Origin: Aureisphaera galaxeae
GTDB lineage: Bacteria > Bacteroidota > Bacteroidia > Flavobacteriales > Flavobacteriaceae
DNA: 64,000 bases
Direction of reading: 5' to 3'
NCBI RefSeq assembly: GCF_028561275.1
Contig: NZ_JAQQTF010000019.1
Coordinates: 1-64,000 of the forward strand
Shown here: positions 16,537-25,289 of the stretch, piece by piece
How positions within the stretch are numbered: the stretch's first letter is position 1
How the letters are laid out: each line of letters begins with the position of its first letter
The notes under the pieces: model-generated
What the model saw: the letters and a program-made list of their open reading frames with translations, nothing else
Database searches by the model: none
What the model was told of the DNA's origin: nothing
Made by a program: the position numbers and the translations under genes

Positions 16537-17022
16537 ATGAAGTCAAAAACCCCTATTACAGCGTTAGTTCTTGTTTTATTTTGTGCCACGCTCTTTTTCG
16601 CGTCTTGCGAGGATCCCGTAGACCCTCCTGCACAGGCCATTGATTTTGAACAAGCCCAAGAATTTCAGAACGAATTTATTAGAACCCGGTCGGTCATCTT
16701 AGATTCTGCCTTGGGATTCCAGGACACGCGTGATTTTTGGTTCTCTTTAGACACTATTAAGAGATATATAGAATATGTAGAATACGAAGCGCACAAACGT
16801 GGATACAAGGATTTGGGAATCCGTATTCATTTTGCGGCCTATCCGGAGCCACAAGGCAATGACCGCTATCCGTATTCTACCGTAGTATTGGTTCCAACCA
16901 CCCGTAGTGGTGATTCTGGCATCAAGCAAGGCTTTTTCCCAATGGACGAAGAAGATGAGCCCGCAGATAGCATTAATTCATTAAACTTCGGGCACGGAGG
17001 AAAGCCGCCAAAAGATTTGTAA
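16537..17022 (+). CDS. Hypothetical lipoprotein, first gene of a two-component operon
   Basis: A 161-residue protein with a strong lipoprotein signal (ALVLVLFCATLFFASC, lipobox FASC). The mature part is alpha/beta, with LRSVILDS-like helix near residue 55, IKRYIEYVEYEAHKRGYKD (about 88-106) and GIRIHFAAYPEPQGN. It ends in a Gly/Pro-rich acidic tail. I do not recognise the family. Four bases separate it from the seven-helix protein, which in turn overlaps the kinase; a periplasmic ligand-sensing or accessory role for the downstream system is an inference from the operon. Confidence 0.7.
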   Translation: MKSKTPITALVLVLFCATLFFASCEDPVDPPAQAIDFEQAQEFQNEFIRTRSVILDSALGFQDTRDFWFSLDTIKRYIEYVEYEAHKRGYKDLGIRIHFAAYPEPQGNDRYPYSTVVLVPTTRSGDSGIKQGFFPMDEEDEPADSINSLNFGHGGKPPKDL

Positions 17023-17026
17023 AAGC

Positions 17027-17668
17027 ATGGAGCTTATAGACTTAGCTTATATAACTAATGTATTGCAACTAATAGCCGCCATAGTAGCCACTTTTCATTA
17101 TAAGAAGTATGCGTTTTCCCATGAAAAATACTTTGTATTCTTTCTATGGTTTACTGTACTGGTGGACGCCGTAGGCGCTTTGTTGGCCGATGTGTTCGGT
17201 ATCGTGAATGCATGGGTTTACAACAGTTTCATTATTATAAGCTTTTTGTTCTATTTCAATTGGTATTACAATATTCTTAAGCGCCCCAATTTCAAGAAAG
17301 TAGTTATGCCCTTCACAATTATTTTTGTCATTGTGGCGCTTATTAGTTTGTTTACAGAAAGTTGGAAAGAGTACCATACCTATACCTTTTTTACAGGAGC
17401 CGTATTTTTATTGGTACTTACCATTTTCCACTTCTATCAGTTGTTAAATAGCAACGAAGTACTCATTGTTAAGTATAAGCTAAGTTTTTGGATATCGACC
17501 GCCTTGTTGTTATTTTATATGGGAATGGTTCCCTTAATTTTTCTCATAGAGTATACAGGGATCGAATATTTAAGTTATTTTATCATATTAATTAGTTTGA
17601 ATTTAATTCTCTATGGCTGTTACATCATAGGATTTTTATGGACGAAGAAGGAGTACAATCGTTTTTAA
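17027..17668 (+). CDS. Seven-transmembrane membrane protein upstream of a histidine kinase
   Basis: A 213-residue protein made almost entirely of about seven hydrophobic helices (near residues 6-22, 33-52, 62-76, 90-106, 122-140, 149-170, 180-203), with no soluble domain. Arrangement resembles the membrane part of 7TM sensor kinases, but here it is a separate polypeptide. Its 3' end overlaps the start of the histidine kinase by 31 bases, which implies coupled synthesis. A split sensor (membrane receptor plus one-helix kinase) is a reasonable inference; transport is the alternative. Confidence 0.75.
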   Translation: MELIDLAYITNVLQLIAAIVATFHYKKYAFSHEKYFVFFLWFTVLVDAVGALLADVFGIVNAWVYNSFIIISFLFYFNWYYNILKRPNFKKVVMPFTIIFVIVALISLFTESWKEYHTYTFFTGAVFLLVLTIFHFYQLLNSNEVLIVKYKLSFWISTALLLFYMGMVPLIFLIEYTGIEYLSYFIILISLNLILYGCYIIGFLWTKKEYNRF

Positions 17669-18414
17669 TTATTTTTTCGATTATCACTTTTTGTTTGGCC
17701 TTAACGGTAATCATACTGTTTGCCATCTTTCAGAAACGGAAAAATAAATTATTACGGGAACAGCAGGAGGCTGAAAACAGATTCAAGGAGGAGATCATAG
17801 AAACCCAAGTAGAGATTCGAGAGGAAACCCTTAGGAATATTAGTTGGGAGCTACACGATAATATTGGGCAAATGCTCACATTGGCCAAGATACAGTTGCA
17901 AAATGTGGACAATCCAACGCCCAGTATTCACGATGCCTCCGAAACCATAGGAAAAAGCTTAACGGAACTCAGGAGTTTATCCAAATTGATAAACCCAGAT
18001 ACGTTTAATAGTCTTTCCCTTGTAGAAGCGCTCAAGTTAGAGATAGAGCGCTTTAATCGAATGCAGTATTTGGAGGCCAGCCTTAAGTTCTCCAAGGAGA
18101 CATTTGCCTTAGATCATAAGGTGGAGGTGATCTTTTTCAGGATTCTTCAGGAGTTCTTTACCAACACCATAAAGCATTCTAAGGCAAGTAAACTTGAGGT
18201 GAATGTAGATTACAAGAAGGATCTTTTGTCTATTACTGCAAAGGATAATGGTATCGGGTTCGACACAACCGAATTGGATGCCAAAAAAGAAAAAGGAATT
18301 GGCCTCACCAATATTAAGAGTAGGGCAGCACTAATTAATGCAAATGCAGAGATTGTTTCCCAAGAGGGAAAGGGAACACAACTCAATTTAACCTATAAAA
18401 ACCAAGAGTTATGA
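17638..18414 (+). CDS. Sensor histidine kinase, NarL/LuxR-type (HisKA_3)
   Basis: A 258-residue kinase with one transmembrane helix (about 9-30), a coiled-coil linker, the HisKA_3 phospho-acceptor region LRNISWELHDNIGQMLTLA (His near residue 74), and a HATPase_c domain with FTNTIKHSKAS (N-box), DNGIGFD (G1) and KGIGLTNIKSRAALI (G2). There is no sizeable extracytoplasmic sensor domain, which supports the idea that the 7TM protein and lipoprotein upstream supply sensing. Overlaps the regulator gene by four bases (ATGA). Confidence 0.93.
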   Translation: MDEEGVQSFLIIFSIITFCLALTVIILFAIFQKRKNKLLREQQEAENRFKEEIIETQVEIREETLRNISWELHDNIGQMLTLAKIQLQNVDNPTPSIHDASETIGKSLTELRSLSKLINPDTFNSLSLVEALKLEIERFNRMQYLEASLKFSKETFALDHKVEVIFFRILQEFFTNTIKHSKASKLEVNVDYKKDLLSITAKDNGIGFDTTELDAKKEKGIGLTNIKSRAALINANAEIVSQEGKGTQLNLTYKNQEL

Positions 18415-19049
18415 GTTATTCGGTAGTAGTGGTAGATGATCATAATTTGTTATCCCAGGCCATTGGAGGTCTTGTAGAAGGTTTCGAGCAGTTCGAAGTA
18501 TTGTATACCTGTAAAAACGGACAGGAATTGCTCGACAAATTCAGAAATCCTAAGAACATCCCCGATATCGTACTTATGGATGTTAACATGCCCATCTTGA
18601 ATGGAATAGAGACCACGGCCCATTTGTATGAACATTTTCCACAGGTAAAAGTATTGGCCCTCTCTATAGAAGAAGACGAGTCTACCATTTTAAAGATGCT
18701 TCGCGCAGGTGCCAAAGGCTATCTAATGAAGGATGTGAAGAAATTCGAGTTGCAACAAGCGTTGTTGGAAGTAATGGAAAAAGGCTTTCACCATACCAAT
18801 ACCGTAACCAAAGTGCTTGTGGATTCCCTTTCCGGAAAGGAATCCCCACAAAGTATTCTGAAGGAGCGCGAAATTGAATTCATAAAACTGGCCTGTACCG
18901 AAATGACCTACAAGGAAATTGCCGACGTTATGTTTTTAAGTCCGAAGACCATAGAAGGGTATCGCAATGCCATTTTCGAAAAACTCAACCTTCGAAACCG
19001 CACGGGTTTGGTTATTTATGCGATTAAGAATAAGATTTTTGTACCCTAG
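18411..19049 (+). CDS. Response regulator, NarL/FixJ family (REC + LuxR HTH)
   Basis: A 212-residue regulator. Receiver domain: acidic VVVDDH near residue 8, phospho-acceptor Asp in DIVLMDVNMPILNG (about 50-63), and Lys in GYLMKDV. C-terminal HTH from about 150: LKEREIEFIKLACTEMTYKEIADVM and SPKTIEGYRNAIFEKLNLRNRTGL. Partner of the kinase at 17638, whose stop overlaps its start. Targets unknown; the operon itself or the neighbouring secreted-protein genes are candidates. Confidence 0.95.
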   Translation: MSYSVVVVDDHNLLSQAIGGLVEGFEQFEVLYTCKNGQELLDKFRNPKNIPDIVLMDVNMPILNGIETTAHLYEHFPQVKVLALSIEEDESTILKMLRAGAKGYLMKDVKKFELQQALLEVMEKGFHHTNTVTKVLVDSLSGKESPQSILKEREIEFIKLACTEMTYKEIADVMFLSPKTIEGYRNAIFEKLNLRNRTGLVIYAIKNKIFVP

Positions 19050-19118
19050 CTGTTCTTTTATTACCTCAATGTTCCATTACCCTTTCCTTGAGTAATTCGG
19101 GTTATGGCTTTTGGGAAT

Positions 19119-19370
19119 CTATAAGTATTTACGAAGAAAGATGAGTGTAAGCAGTTTGTAATAGCTGTTTTTCTTCCATAGTTTGATTCCTAGGTATCTA
19201 TACTGTTTTATCTTCTGGAGGGTAAGTGAAATGTTGAGCACCACGATGAGTAGGAATAGAACAATGAGGAATATACTCAATGAAATAATTTCATTAGAAA
19301 TTAGCAAAATCATAGTAAGAAGAACCTCCATGGCCAAATAGGTTGTGGGATAGTGCTTTGGATGTGTCAA
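19119..19370 (-). CDS. Possible small membrane protein
   Basis: The frame opens at a TTG (19370); an internal ATG at 19331 gives about 70 residues. From that ATG the product is a hydrophobic hairpin (EVLLTMILLISNEIISLSIF, then LIVVLNISLTL) followed by a basic tail rich in Lys and Tyr. That composition suits a real small membrane protein, but there is no recognised family, no good start signal and no operon partner. It could equally be an AT-rich spurious frame downstream of the response regulator. Confidence 0.3.
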   Translation of the reverse strand: MTHPKHYPTTYLAMEVLLTMILLISNEIISLSIFLIVLFLLIVVLNISLTLQKIKQYRYLGIKLWKKNSYYKLLTLIFLRKYL

Positions 19371-19734
19371 GGCCGTGCATGGAGCCTAATCAAACCAAAG
19401 TAATGAACGTAATAAACAGTTTAACCAGCTATTTATCTATTCTTTGGTACATGCATTTTTCGACCTTGACTACCCATGAAAAAGAGAACTAAGTGATGAT
19501 GTATATGCAAAAATGGCTTAGTCTCGATCCCATTTACTTATTGCCAAAACACTGAATTCGAAATTATAAAGGACCTGCTTAGTTATGTATTTAGTGGGGT
19601 TATTTTAGGTATACAATACGGTTAATTAAGGTATACAGCAGTGTGATATCACAAACTTGAATATGGTGATTTAAGATAATGAGGCCTTTGCCTTTTGGCA
19701 ATGAAATGGATTGGTTTTTATGTTGCTATCACTT

Positions 19735-19766
19735 AAAAAAGAACCCCCAGTAGTTACCGGGGGGTC
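19735..19766 (-). terminator. Strong rho-independent terminator on the minus strand
   Basis: On the minus strand ACCCCCCGGT pairs with ACTGGGGGT around AACT, with one extra C, then TTC and six T. It is the strongest hairpin in the region. The only minus-strand reading frame upstream within 600 bases is the 35-codon ORF at 19850-19957, which suggests that a short transcript ends here. Confidence 0.8.
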
Positions 19767-19849
19767 GCCAAATCACTTATGGTATAGACTACCATCAGTT
19801 TCCCAATTTCTTTTTATTCTATCGGTGGGGACAATAGAATTGAAACGGG

Positions 19850-19957
19850 TTAGGGTTTAGGGACTTCAAGCTGGTCCGAGAAGAGGAGGCTAAAAAGAAA
19901 AATGAATTCGATAAATTTTAAAAACGTCGGGGATACTTCGTTGTACGGATTTTTCAT
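19850..19957 (-). CDS. Candidate 35-residue peptide gene
   Basis: An ATG-initiated small ORF encoding 35 residues: a polar start (MKNPYNEVSP), a hydrophobic aromatic core (FIEFIFLFSLLF) and a short acidic/Pro end (SDQLEVPKP). It is preceded by an AT-rich AATTAACAAACC leader and followed 84 bases later by the strong minus-strand terminator at 19735-19766. It is divergent from the TPR-LuxR regulator. The amphipathic short peptide, own terminator and regulator neighbour are compatible with a signalling or leader peptide. No homologue is known to me, so treat as a prediction. Confidence 0.4.
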   Translation of the reverse strand: MKNPYNEVSPTFLKFIEFIFLFSLLFSDQLEVPKP

Positions 19958-20343
19958 GGTTTGTTAATTTATAGTGATGTTGATGGTATGCTCGCGACAC
20001 TCATTTTGTTTTGAGTAGCTGCGGAGTAAGTAATGAGTAATTCATCACTTCCATGCACGGGGATAACACCACTGGTTTTCTGTGACCAAAGTATCCAACA
20101 TTTACTAAACTTCTAAATTATTGGGTATACAATAGGTGTACAATGAGATTATGAAGGGTGTATGGAGCTTATTTCGTGTGTATTAGGATTTACAATTTTG
20201 CGGGTGAAAATTGCAAATCGAGTTATTGAAGAGCGCAAAAAGTTACGATTTTATGTTACTTTGCCGTTTTAACAAACCTATTTTATCATTGTTTCATGTC
20301 GAATTCCTGTGGCTACAGGTCTAATTCAGATAAATTGTAATGT

Positions 20344-21975
20344 ATGATACCAGCACTGCCCATCCGTACTAGGTTTGTTTTGTGGACTTTCCTTATTCTT
20401 TCGTTGTCCTTTTATGCCCAAAACGGATCCTATCATATCAAGCAGTTGGACTCCTTGATAAATGTGGGGAAAAGAGTTTCTCTTGAAGATCCCGTATTGG
20501 CACGGACCTACTATAACAAAGTACTGAGCGAATCAGATCATCCCTACTATCAAGGTTTTGCAAGAAGCTTAATTGGTCTTACCTACAAATCTGAATCTAA
20601 CTTTAAGGCCGCTTTCGATAATTTTTTGGAAGGCCTGACCGTATTGGAAGGCACCGATCTACATCGCTTAAGGGCAAGTATCAATAATAATATAGGCCTA
20701 GTGTACCAAGACTACGGAATGTATGACAAAACTCTTGAGTACTACCTTAGGTCCCATGAAATATACACAACAAATTACTTGGGAGACAGATTTATGGATG
20801 GGCGGGTCATCTCCTTACTCAATTTAATTCATGTGAGAGCAGCGCTTGAGAATTATGAAGAGGGACAGAAATTGGCCGAAACTACGTATGACCTAATTGA
20901 TACATGGGATACCGCTAGCGAAAACAAGAAGATGTATTTCGTCTATTATAACAGCATTGTAGGAAACATGTATTTACAAAAAGGGGACCTCGTAAAAGCA
21001 AGGAAATACTACGGTGCAATAGACCTCCAAGGAATAGAAAATAGGATTCACAAATCGTATAAAACACGTTTCCATATTGGTTTGTTAAAGTTGTCGTTGC
21101 TCGAGGGTGATGCAGCTTCCTCGGACATCTATGAGAAAAAAATTACTGCTGCATTGCCTCATTTAGGGGATAAAAAAGTGGTTATGGAGGCGTATAAGGC
21201 CTTGGCAGATTACTACAAAGAAAATGGTGACCTAGCCAAAGAAGTAGATGCCAAGGATAATGTAATGGCCATTTGGGAAGACTATTTGGATGCGGAGAAA
21301 GTCTTCGAATCCTTTGAGATCAATAGGCAGAAGGAAGAAGTTGAGTATAAGAGCCGTATTTCCCTTTTGGAAAAGGAGCAAACCATCAATAAAAAGAATC
21401 GATTGATTATTATCTTGGTGTTCGTTTCCATTTTGGCTTGGATTTTCATCTTTCTTTCCAGAATACGGAAAAGACACCGTGAAGAAAAGGAGCAATCCGA
21501 ACATCAAAAACAAGAGTACAGGGCCCAAATAGAAGAATCGCAAGAAACCCTTAAGCAAAAGGACAAGGAACTGGTCTCTCATGCCCTTAAGGCGTTGGAT
21601 CGGGAGAAAGGGCTTAGTGATGTACGAAGTGAATTGGACGAGTTAAAAGATGTGAAAGGAGACCAAATACAAAATAAGATAGCCCAGTTACAAAAGAAAT
21701 TGGACTATAGGGTAAGACACAATTGGGAAGAATTCGAAAAGCGGTTTTTGGCCACCCATGAAAGTTTTTATCAAAAACTGAAAGAAGACTTTCCATCCCT
21801 TACCGATAATGATCTTAACATGTGCGCACTGCTCAAGCTCAAGTTTTCTTCCAAGGAAATTGCCAATCTCAAGGGGATATCGGTGAATAGCGTTAAGGTA
21901 AGCAGATACCGAATACGCAAAAAGTTGGGTATTAATAATCAGGATCTTCTGGTCGATTTCATAGACCAGTACTAG
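20344..21975 (+). CDS. TPR-containing membrane regulator with C-terminal LuxR-type HTH
   Basis: A 543-residue protein of a type common in Bacteroidota: signal peptide (about 1-25), periplasmic TPR repeats (about 30-330; for example INNNIGLVYQDYGMYDKTLEYY), a coiled-coil start, one transmembrane helix (about 355-373), a long cytoplasmic coiled coil and a HTH at the end (LTDNDLNMCALLKLKFSSKEIA, then SVNSVKVSRYRIRKKLGI). It is a one-component sensor/regulator spanning the inner membrane. The ligand is unknown. The upstream 960-bp region carries the candidate divergent peptide gene, making a sensor/peptide pair conceivable. Confidence 0.9.
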   Translation: MIPALPIRTRFVLWTFLILSLSFYAQNGSYHIKQLDSLINVGKRVSLEDPVLARTYYNKVLSESDHPYYQGFARSLIGLTYKSESNFKAAFDNFLEGLTVLEGTDLHRLRASINNNIGLVYQDYGMYDKTLEYYLRSHEIYTTNYLGDRFMDGRVISLLNLIHVRAALENYEEGQKLAETTYDLIDTWDTASENKKMYFVYYNSIVGNMYLQKGDLVKARKYYGAIDLQGIENRIHKSYKTRFHIGLLKLSLLEGDAASSDIYEKKITAALPHLGDKKVVMEAYKALADYYKENGDLAKEVDAKDNVMAIWEDYLDAEKVFESFEINRQKEEVEYKSRISLLEKEQTINKKNRLIIILVFVSILAWIFIFLSRIRKRHREEKEQSEHQKQEYRAQIEESQETLKQKDKELVSHALKALDREKGLSDVRSELDELKDVKGDQIQNKIAQLQKKLDYRVRHNWEEFEKRFLATHESFYQKLKEDFPSLTDNDLNMCALLKLKFSSKEIANLKGISVNSVKVSRYRIRKKLGINNQDLLVDFIDQY

Positions 21976-22099
21976 TAGCGATAAAACCCGATTCATGAAT
22001 ATCGATGGATACCGTATCGAATATCCTAACCATGCGTAGGTCATATCCAATTTCTCCCGTACATTTAGGATTCAATTTTATTCGAAACAAATAAAGAGG

Positions 22100-22870
22100 G
22101 TGAACAACAGGATTTCAAAAATTCCTAATGATGTGCAGGATAGAAAAGCACCTGCATGGAAAAAACTTTGTGAATATATAAATCACTTGGCCGAGTCCGG
22201 AAAGGATGAATTCGTACCTAGGGAGGCTTTGGGAGACGAACTGTTTTCACAAATTTATACGTTGCCAGAATCTATTCGGAAACTTAAAAAAGTAAAGAAA
22301 ATAGGGTTGTATGGAAGTAATTTGAAGCGAATTCCGCCCGAGATTGGCGAAATGGAAGCTTTGGAGTATTTCGATCCCTATACCTCTTATGATTTACATT
22401 GGCTGCCTTATGAAATAACGAATTGCAAGAATTTAATCGATAGTAGGATTAGTACCCGTGCCCTTTATGGAAACTACAAAAATCGAATGGGCTTTCCACG
22501 GCTAAATCACAATCCAGTTAGATATGGTGGCGAAACATTGCATTGCAGTGTTTGTAAGAAGGCTATATCCTATGAAGAAACAAATCAGCTATGGATCACG
22601 TTGTGGGTAGCGACGGATATAGTCCCTTTGTTGGTCAACACTTGTTCCAATGAATGCGAAGAGCTTTTGCCAAAGCCACCAGAAGATTATGTTCCACATC
22701 CACATAAAGGAGGGGCAGATTTAAAGCAATCCGAACTGGATGAATGGGGTTATATACAAAAACATTACCAGGAAGTAACAATTACAGATACTGCAGATAA
22801 AGAAGATAGCAAGGAAAAAGATGTGAAGTTTCCCTTGCTAAAATTGGTTCGTAAAATTTGGGAGAAATAA
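22100..22870 (+). CDS. Hypothetical leucine-rich-repeat-like protein with a Cys4 site
   Basis: A 256-residue cytosolic protein started by GTG behind AAAGAG. Residues about 70-110 look like a short LRR stretch (SIRKLKKVKKIGLYGSNLKRIPPEIGEMEAL split over two repeats). A CxxC pair, LHCSVCKK (about 149-156), and a second Cys pair, NTCSNECEE (about 187-195), could hold zinc. The C-terminus is charged. I do not recognise a function. It starts a run of small genes on the plus strand up to 24582. Confidence 0.65.
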   Translation: MNNRISKIPNDVQDRKAPAWKKLCEYINHLAESGKDEFVPREALGDELFSQIYTLPESIRKLKKVKKIGLYGSNLKRIPPEIGEMEALEYFDPYTSYDLHWLPYEITNCKNLIDSRISTRALYGNYKNRMGFPRLNHNPVRYGGETLHCSVCKKAISYEETNQLWITLWVATDIVPLLVNTCSNECEELLPKPPEDYVPHPHKGGADLKQSELDEWGYIQKHYQEVTITDTADKEDSKEKDVKFPLLKLVRKIWEK

Positions 22871-22907
22871 TACAGGGATTTCACTTTTAATCATAAAACA
22901 AACCATA

Positions 22908-23321
22908 ATGGAAGAAAAGATTAAGCCTATCAAAATCATTCATATTGCCTTATGTGTAGGGGCTGCTTTCGCCTATTACTTTTTTGGGGACTTACAAACG
23001 CTCGATTTTTTGAAAATACCTAAAGTTGATGCTTCTTCTGTTCCCTTTCTTTTAATGCCCCTAGCGGCCGTCTTATTAGGAAACTTGCTCTATAAGCAAC
23101 AGCTAAAAAATAGTGATCCCACGATGTCTCTGGAAGAAAAATTTCCCGTCTATCAATCGGCGTCTATTGTTCGCTGGGCACTGTTGGATGGAGCCGCATT
23201 TTTCCTGCTCTTTGTGAAGAGGGAATTTATTTTGGTTGGATTATTACTGATTTTTTACATGGCTTTTCTAAAACCTTCGGTAGAATCCATGAAAAGGGAC
23301 TTTAAAGCTGTGGGAAATTAA
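22908..23321 (+). CDS. Small four-helix membrane protein
   Basis: A 137-residue membrane protein with four hydrophobic helices (near residues 9-28, 44-62, 82-102, 104-122) and short charged loops. No family recognised. It ends three bases before the SH3 protein, which suggests co-expression. Confidence 0.65.
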   Translation: MEEKIKPIKIIHIALCVGAAFAYYFFGDLQTLDFLKIPKVDASSVPFLLMPLAAVLLGNLLYKQQLKNSDPTMSLEEKFPVYQSASIVRWALLDGAAFFLLFVKREFILVGLLLIFYMAFLKPSVESMKRDFKAVGN

Positions 23322-23324
23322 AAA

Positions 23325-24125
23325 ATGAAAAAACTAGTTTTTATTCTATGCTGTATTTCCGGTCTAAGCTTTGGACAGGAAGCCAAATACCTTTCGCAAA
23401 GTTTTGAATTTAAAAGTGGTGAAACCGCTTATCTATTTGGGGATCAAGTAAAGTTGCGCGAAGCTCCCAACACAGCATCCGAAGTTTTAGCACTTTTGGG
23501 TATTGGTGAAGCCATCGAGATTCTTGAAAAGACCGATTCCCATATGACATACGAAGGGATGAAATCACCTTGGTATAAGGTAAAATACAAGGAGAAAGTT
23601 GGATTTGTTTTGGGAGGGCTTATTTCAATGGATAAAGCCACCTATAGGGATCAAACCTATTTGGTCGCTTTAAAGGAGGACAAGGGGACATTTTATTTGA
23701 AAACCCGAGTAATGGGTAAGGAAGAAGGCTATATAGAGAATGTTTCGGCGCTTTATACGCACGCTTTCTCAATTAAAGCCTATGGTAATAGGGGACTTCA
23801 AGACCTCGAGGGTATTTTTCTAGTTAATTATATATCTGAGTCCTGTGGGGTCGATGGGGGAGGAATCTATCTTTTCCATACGGGAAACAGTTTACTAGAG
23901 GCCATCCGATTTTCTAGAGTTGCCGATGCCGATTTGTATTGGTTTATTGAGGAATATATCTTTCCTTTCGATGAATCGGGGAAACGAAATAAAATCCTGT
24001 ACAAAAGGGAGGAAGGAAGTACGCTAGAATATGAAACCGAATGGAAAGAAACCAAAATTATCCAAAGATTGCTTGAATGGAAAGACAATCAGGTTTTGCC
24101 TAAGATAGACTTTAAGGAAAATTAA
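23325..24125 (+). CDS. Exported SH3 domain protein
   Basis: A 266-residue protein with a signal peptide ending LSFGQE. Residues about 38-105 form a bacterial SH3b domain (VKLREAPNTASEVLALLGIGE, then WYKVKYKEKVGFVLGGLIS). The C-terminal part is beta-rich with no known motif. SH3b domains in exported proteins often bind cell-wall peptides. It abuts a GNAT gene one base downstream. Confidence 0.8.
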   Translation: MKKLVFILCCISGLSFGQEAKYLSQSFEFKSGETAYLFGDQVKLREAPNTASEVLALLGIGEAIEILEKTDSHMTYEGMKSPWYKVKYKEKVGFVLGGLISMDKATYRDQTYLVALKEDKGTFYLKTRVMGKEEGYIENVSALYTHAFSIKAYGNRGLQDLEGIFLVNYISESCGVDGGGIYLFHTGNSLLEAIRFSRVADADLYWFIEEYIFPFDESGKRNKILYKREEGSTLEYETEWKETKIIQRLLEWKDNQVLPKIDFKEN

Positions 24126-24126
24126 T

Positions 24127-24582
24127 ATGAACTTCAGAAAAGCCACCCAAGAAGATGTTCCCTTCATTGTCGCCATGCTTGCCGATGACGAATTGGGAAA
24201 AACAAGGGAAAATTATCGAAATCCCTTGCCAGCATCCTATATAGAGGCCTTTCAGGCGATCGATTCCGATAAAAATCAGGAGCTGATGGTGGTTGAAAAT
24301 GAAGCTTCAGAAATCATTGGTACCCTTCAACTCAGTTTTATTCAGTACCTCACCTATCGTGGTGGGATTCGGGCACAGATCGAAGCCGTGCGCATTCGGA
24401 AGGATCAAAGAGGTCTGGGCATTGGGAAAAAGATGTTTCTATGGGCCATAGAACGCGCCAAAGAACGAAACGCCCATGTACTACAACTTACTACCGATAA
24501 AAGACGCCCAAAGGCCATTCAGTTTTATAAGGATTTAGGGTTCGAGCCTACACACGAAGGAATGAAAATGCATTTTTCATGA
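24127..24582 (+). CDS. GNAT family N-acetyltransferase
   Basis: A 151-residue single GNAT domain: N-terminal MNFRKATQEDVPFI, the acetyl-CoA loop RKDQRGLGIGKKMFL (about 98-112), and the late motif AIQFYKDLGFEPTHEG. Substrate unknown. Follows the SH3 gene by one base. Confidence 0.92.
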   Translation: MNFRKATQEDVPFIVAMLADDELGKTRENYRNPLPASYIEAFQAIDSDKNQELMVVENEASEIIGTLQLSFIQYLTYRGGIRAQIEAVRIRKDQRGLGIGKKMFLWAIERAKERNAHVLQLTTDKRRPKAIQFYKDLGFEPTHEGMKMHFS

Positions 24583-24634
24583 ATCCATTAATTGATTCAA
24601 ACAATAAATAAAGCAAAGTGTAATCATTGGAGTT

Positions 24635-25222
24635 TTGAAGAATCTAATTAGGCCATTTGTTTCAATACTGTTTCTTTTCGTGGGTGTATTTTTATATGCC
24701 CAAGACAGTTTATTGATTAAGGGGCGCGTTATTTCAGCATTCACAAAGGAAGCTCCTTACAAGATAACTTACATCAAGGAAAAAGGAACAACAAATGGTG
24801 CGATAGCAGATAGTTTGGGGTATTTTGAATTCAAGCCAATTTCGCTGAAGCAAGATTATATTTTGGAAATTTCCTCTGGTATTATCCCGTCCTTTGATTA
24901 TACCTATAAGAAAGAGTGGATGTCGAGAAAGTATCCAAAGTCAATAATTATAAAAGAGCATTGTGAATTGGGAAACCCCTATGAAGACATGAAAAAAGGA
25001 AATCTAAAGCTTTATTTACAAGGTGGAATTGCACCTGTGGAGAACACTAGGGCAGATAATAGATTCGAAAGGCGTTACCGCATTCAATAAGTCGATTTAG
25101 GATACGAGAGAAAATCCTATGAGTGTATTGCCAATTATAATGAACGGGCTACGTCTCTCTTGACCATATTACACGGAGATAAATGGAGAAAGAAAATTAG
25201 GAAGGATGTGGTTGGACTGTGA
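24635..25222 (+). pseudogene. Exported carboxypeptidase-regulatory-like protein, broken by an in-frame TAA
   Basis: The frame starts at TTG 24635 with a signal peptide (FLFVGVFLYAQDS) and a CarboxypepD_reg-like start (LIKGRVISAFTKEAPYKIT, SLGYFEFKPIS). It stops at TAA 25088-25090 after 151 residues. The same frame then continues for 43 codons to TGA 25220-25222, giving a coherent reading (VDLGYERKSYECIANYNERA, then HGDKWRKKIRKDVVGL) with a W-R-K-x-x-R-K-D end typical of intact exported proteins of this type. This indicates a nonsense mutation, or a sequencing error, rather than the natural end. Confidence 0.6.
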
Positions 25223-25289
25223 AATAGCTTAGCTTTACATTTATTATATGTCGCGATCGATAACGTCTCACAATTCAAATAACGGTTGA

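Larger units (their letters stand above)
19371..20343. other. Long gene-poor region before the TPR-LuxR regulator
   Basis: Nearly 1 kb without a long ORF. It contains a minus-strand terminator (19735-19766), a 35-codon minus-strand ORF (19850-19957), and three copies of a GTATACA-centred motif (19609, 19630, 20125 approximately), two of them within GGTATACAATA or GGGTATACAATA. Composition is AT-rich like the surroundings. This may be a regulatory region for the divergent small gene and the regulator at 20344. Confidence 0.5.

Noticed and set aside
20033-20116. A 27-codon plus-strand ORF (starting MSNSSLP) behind GGAG
   Set aside because: Short, no hydrophobic or conserved feature, no terminator and no partner; kept out of the feature list.
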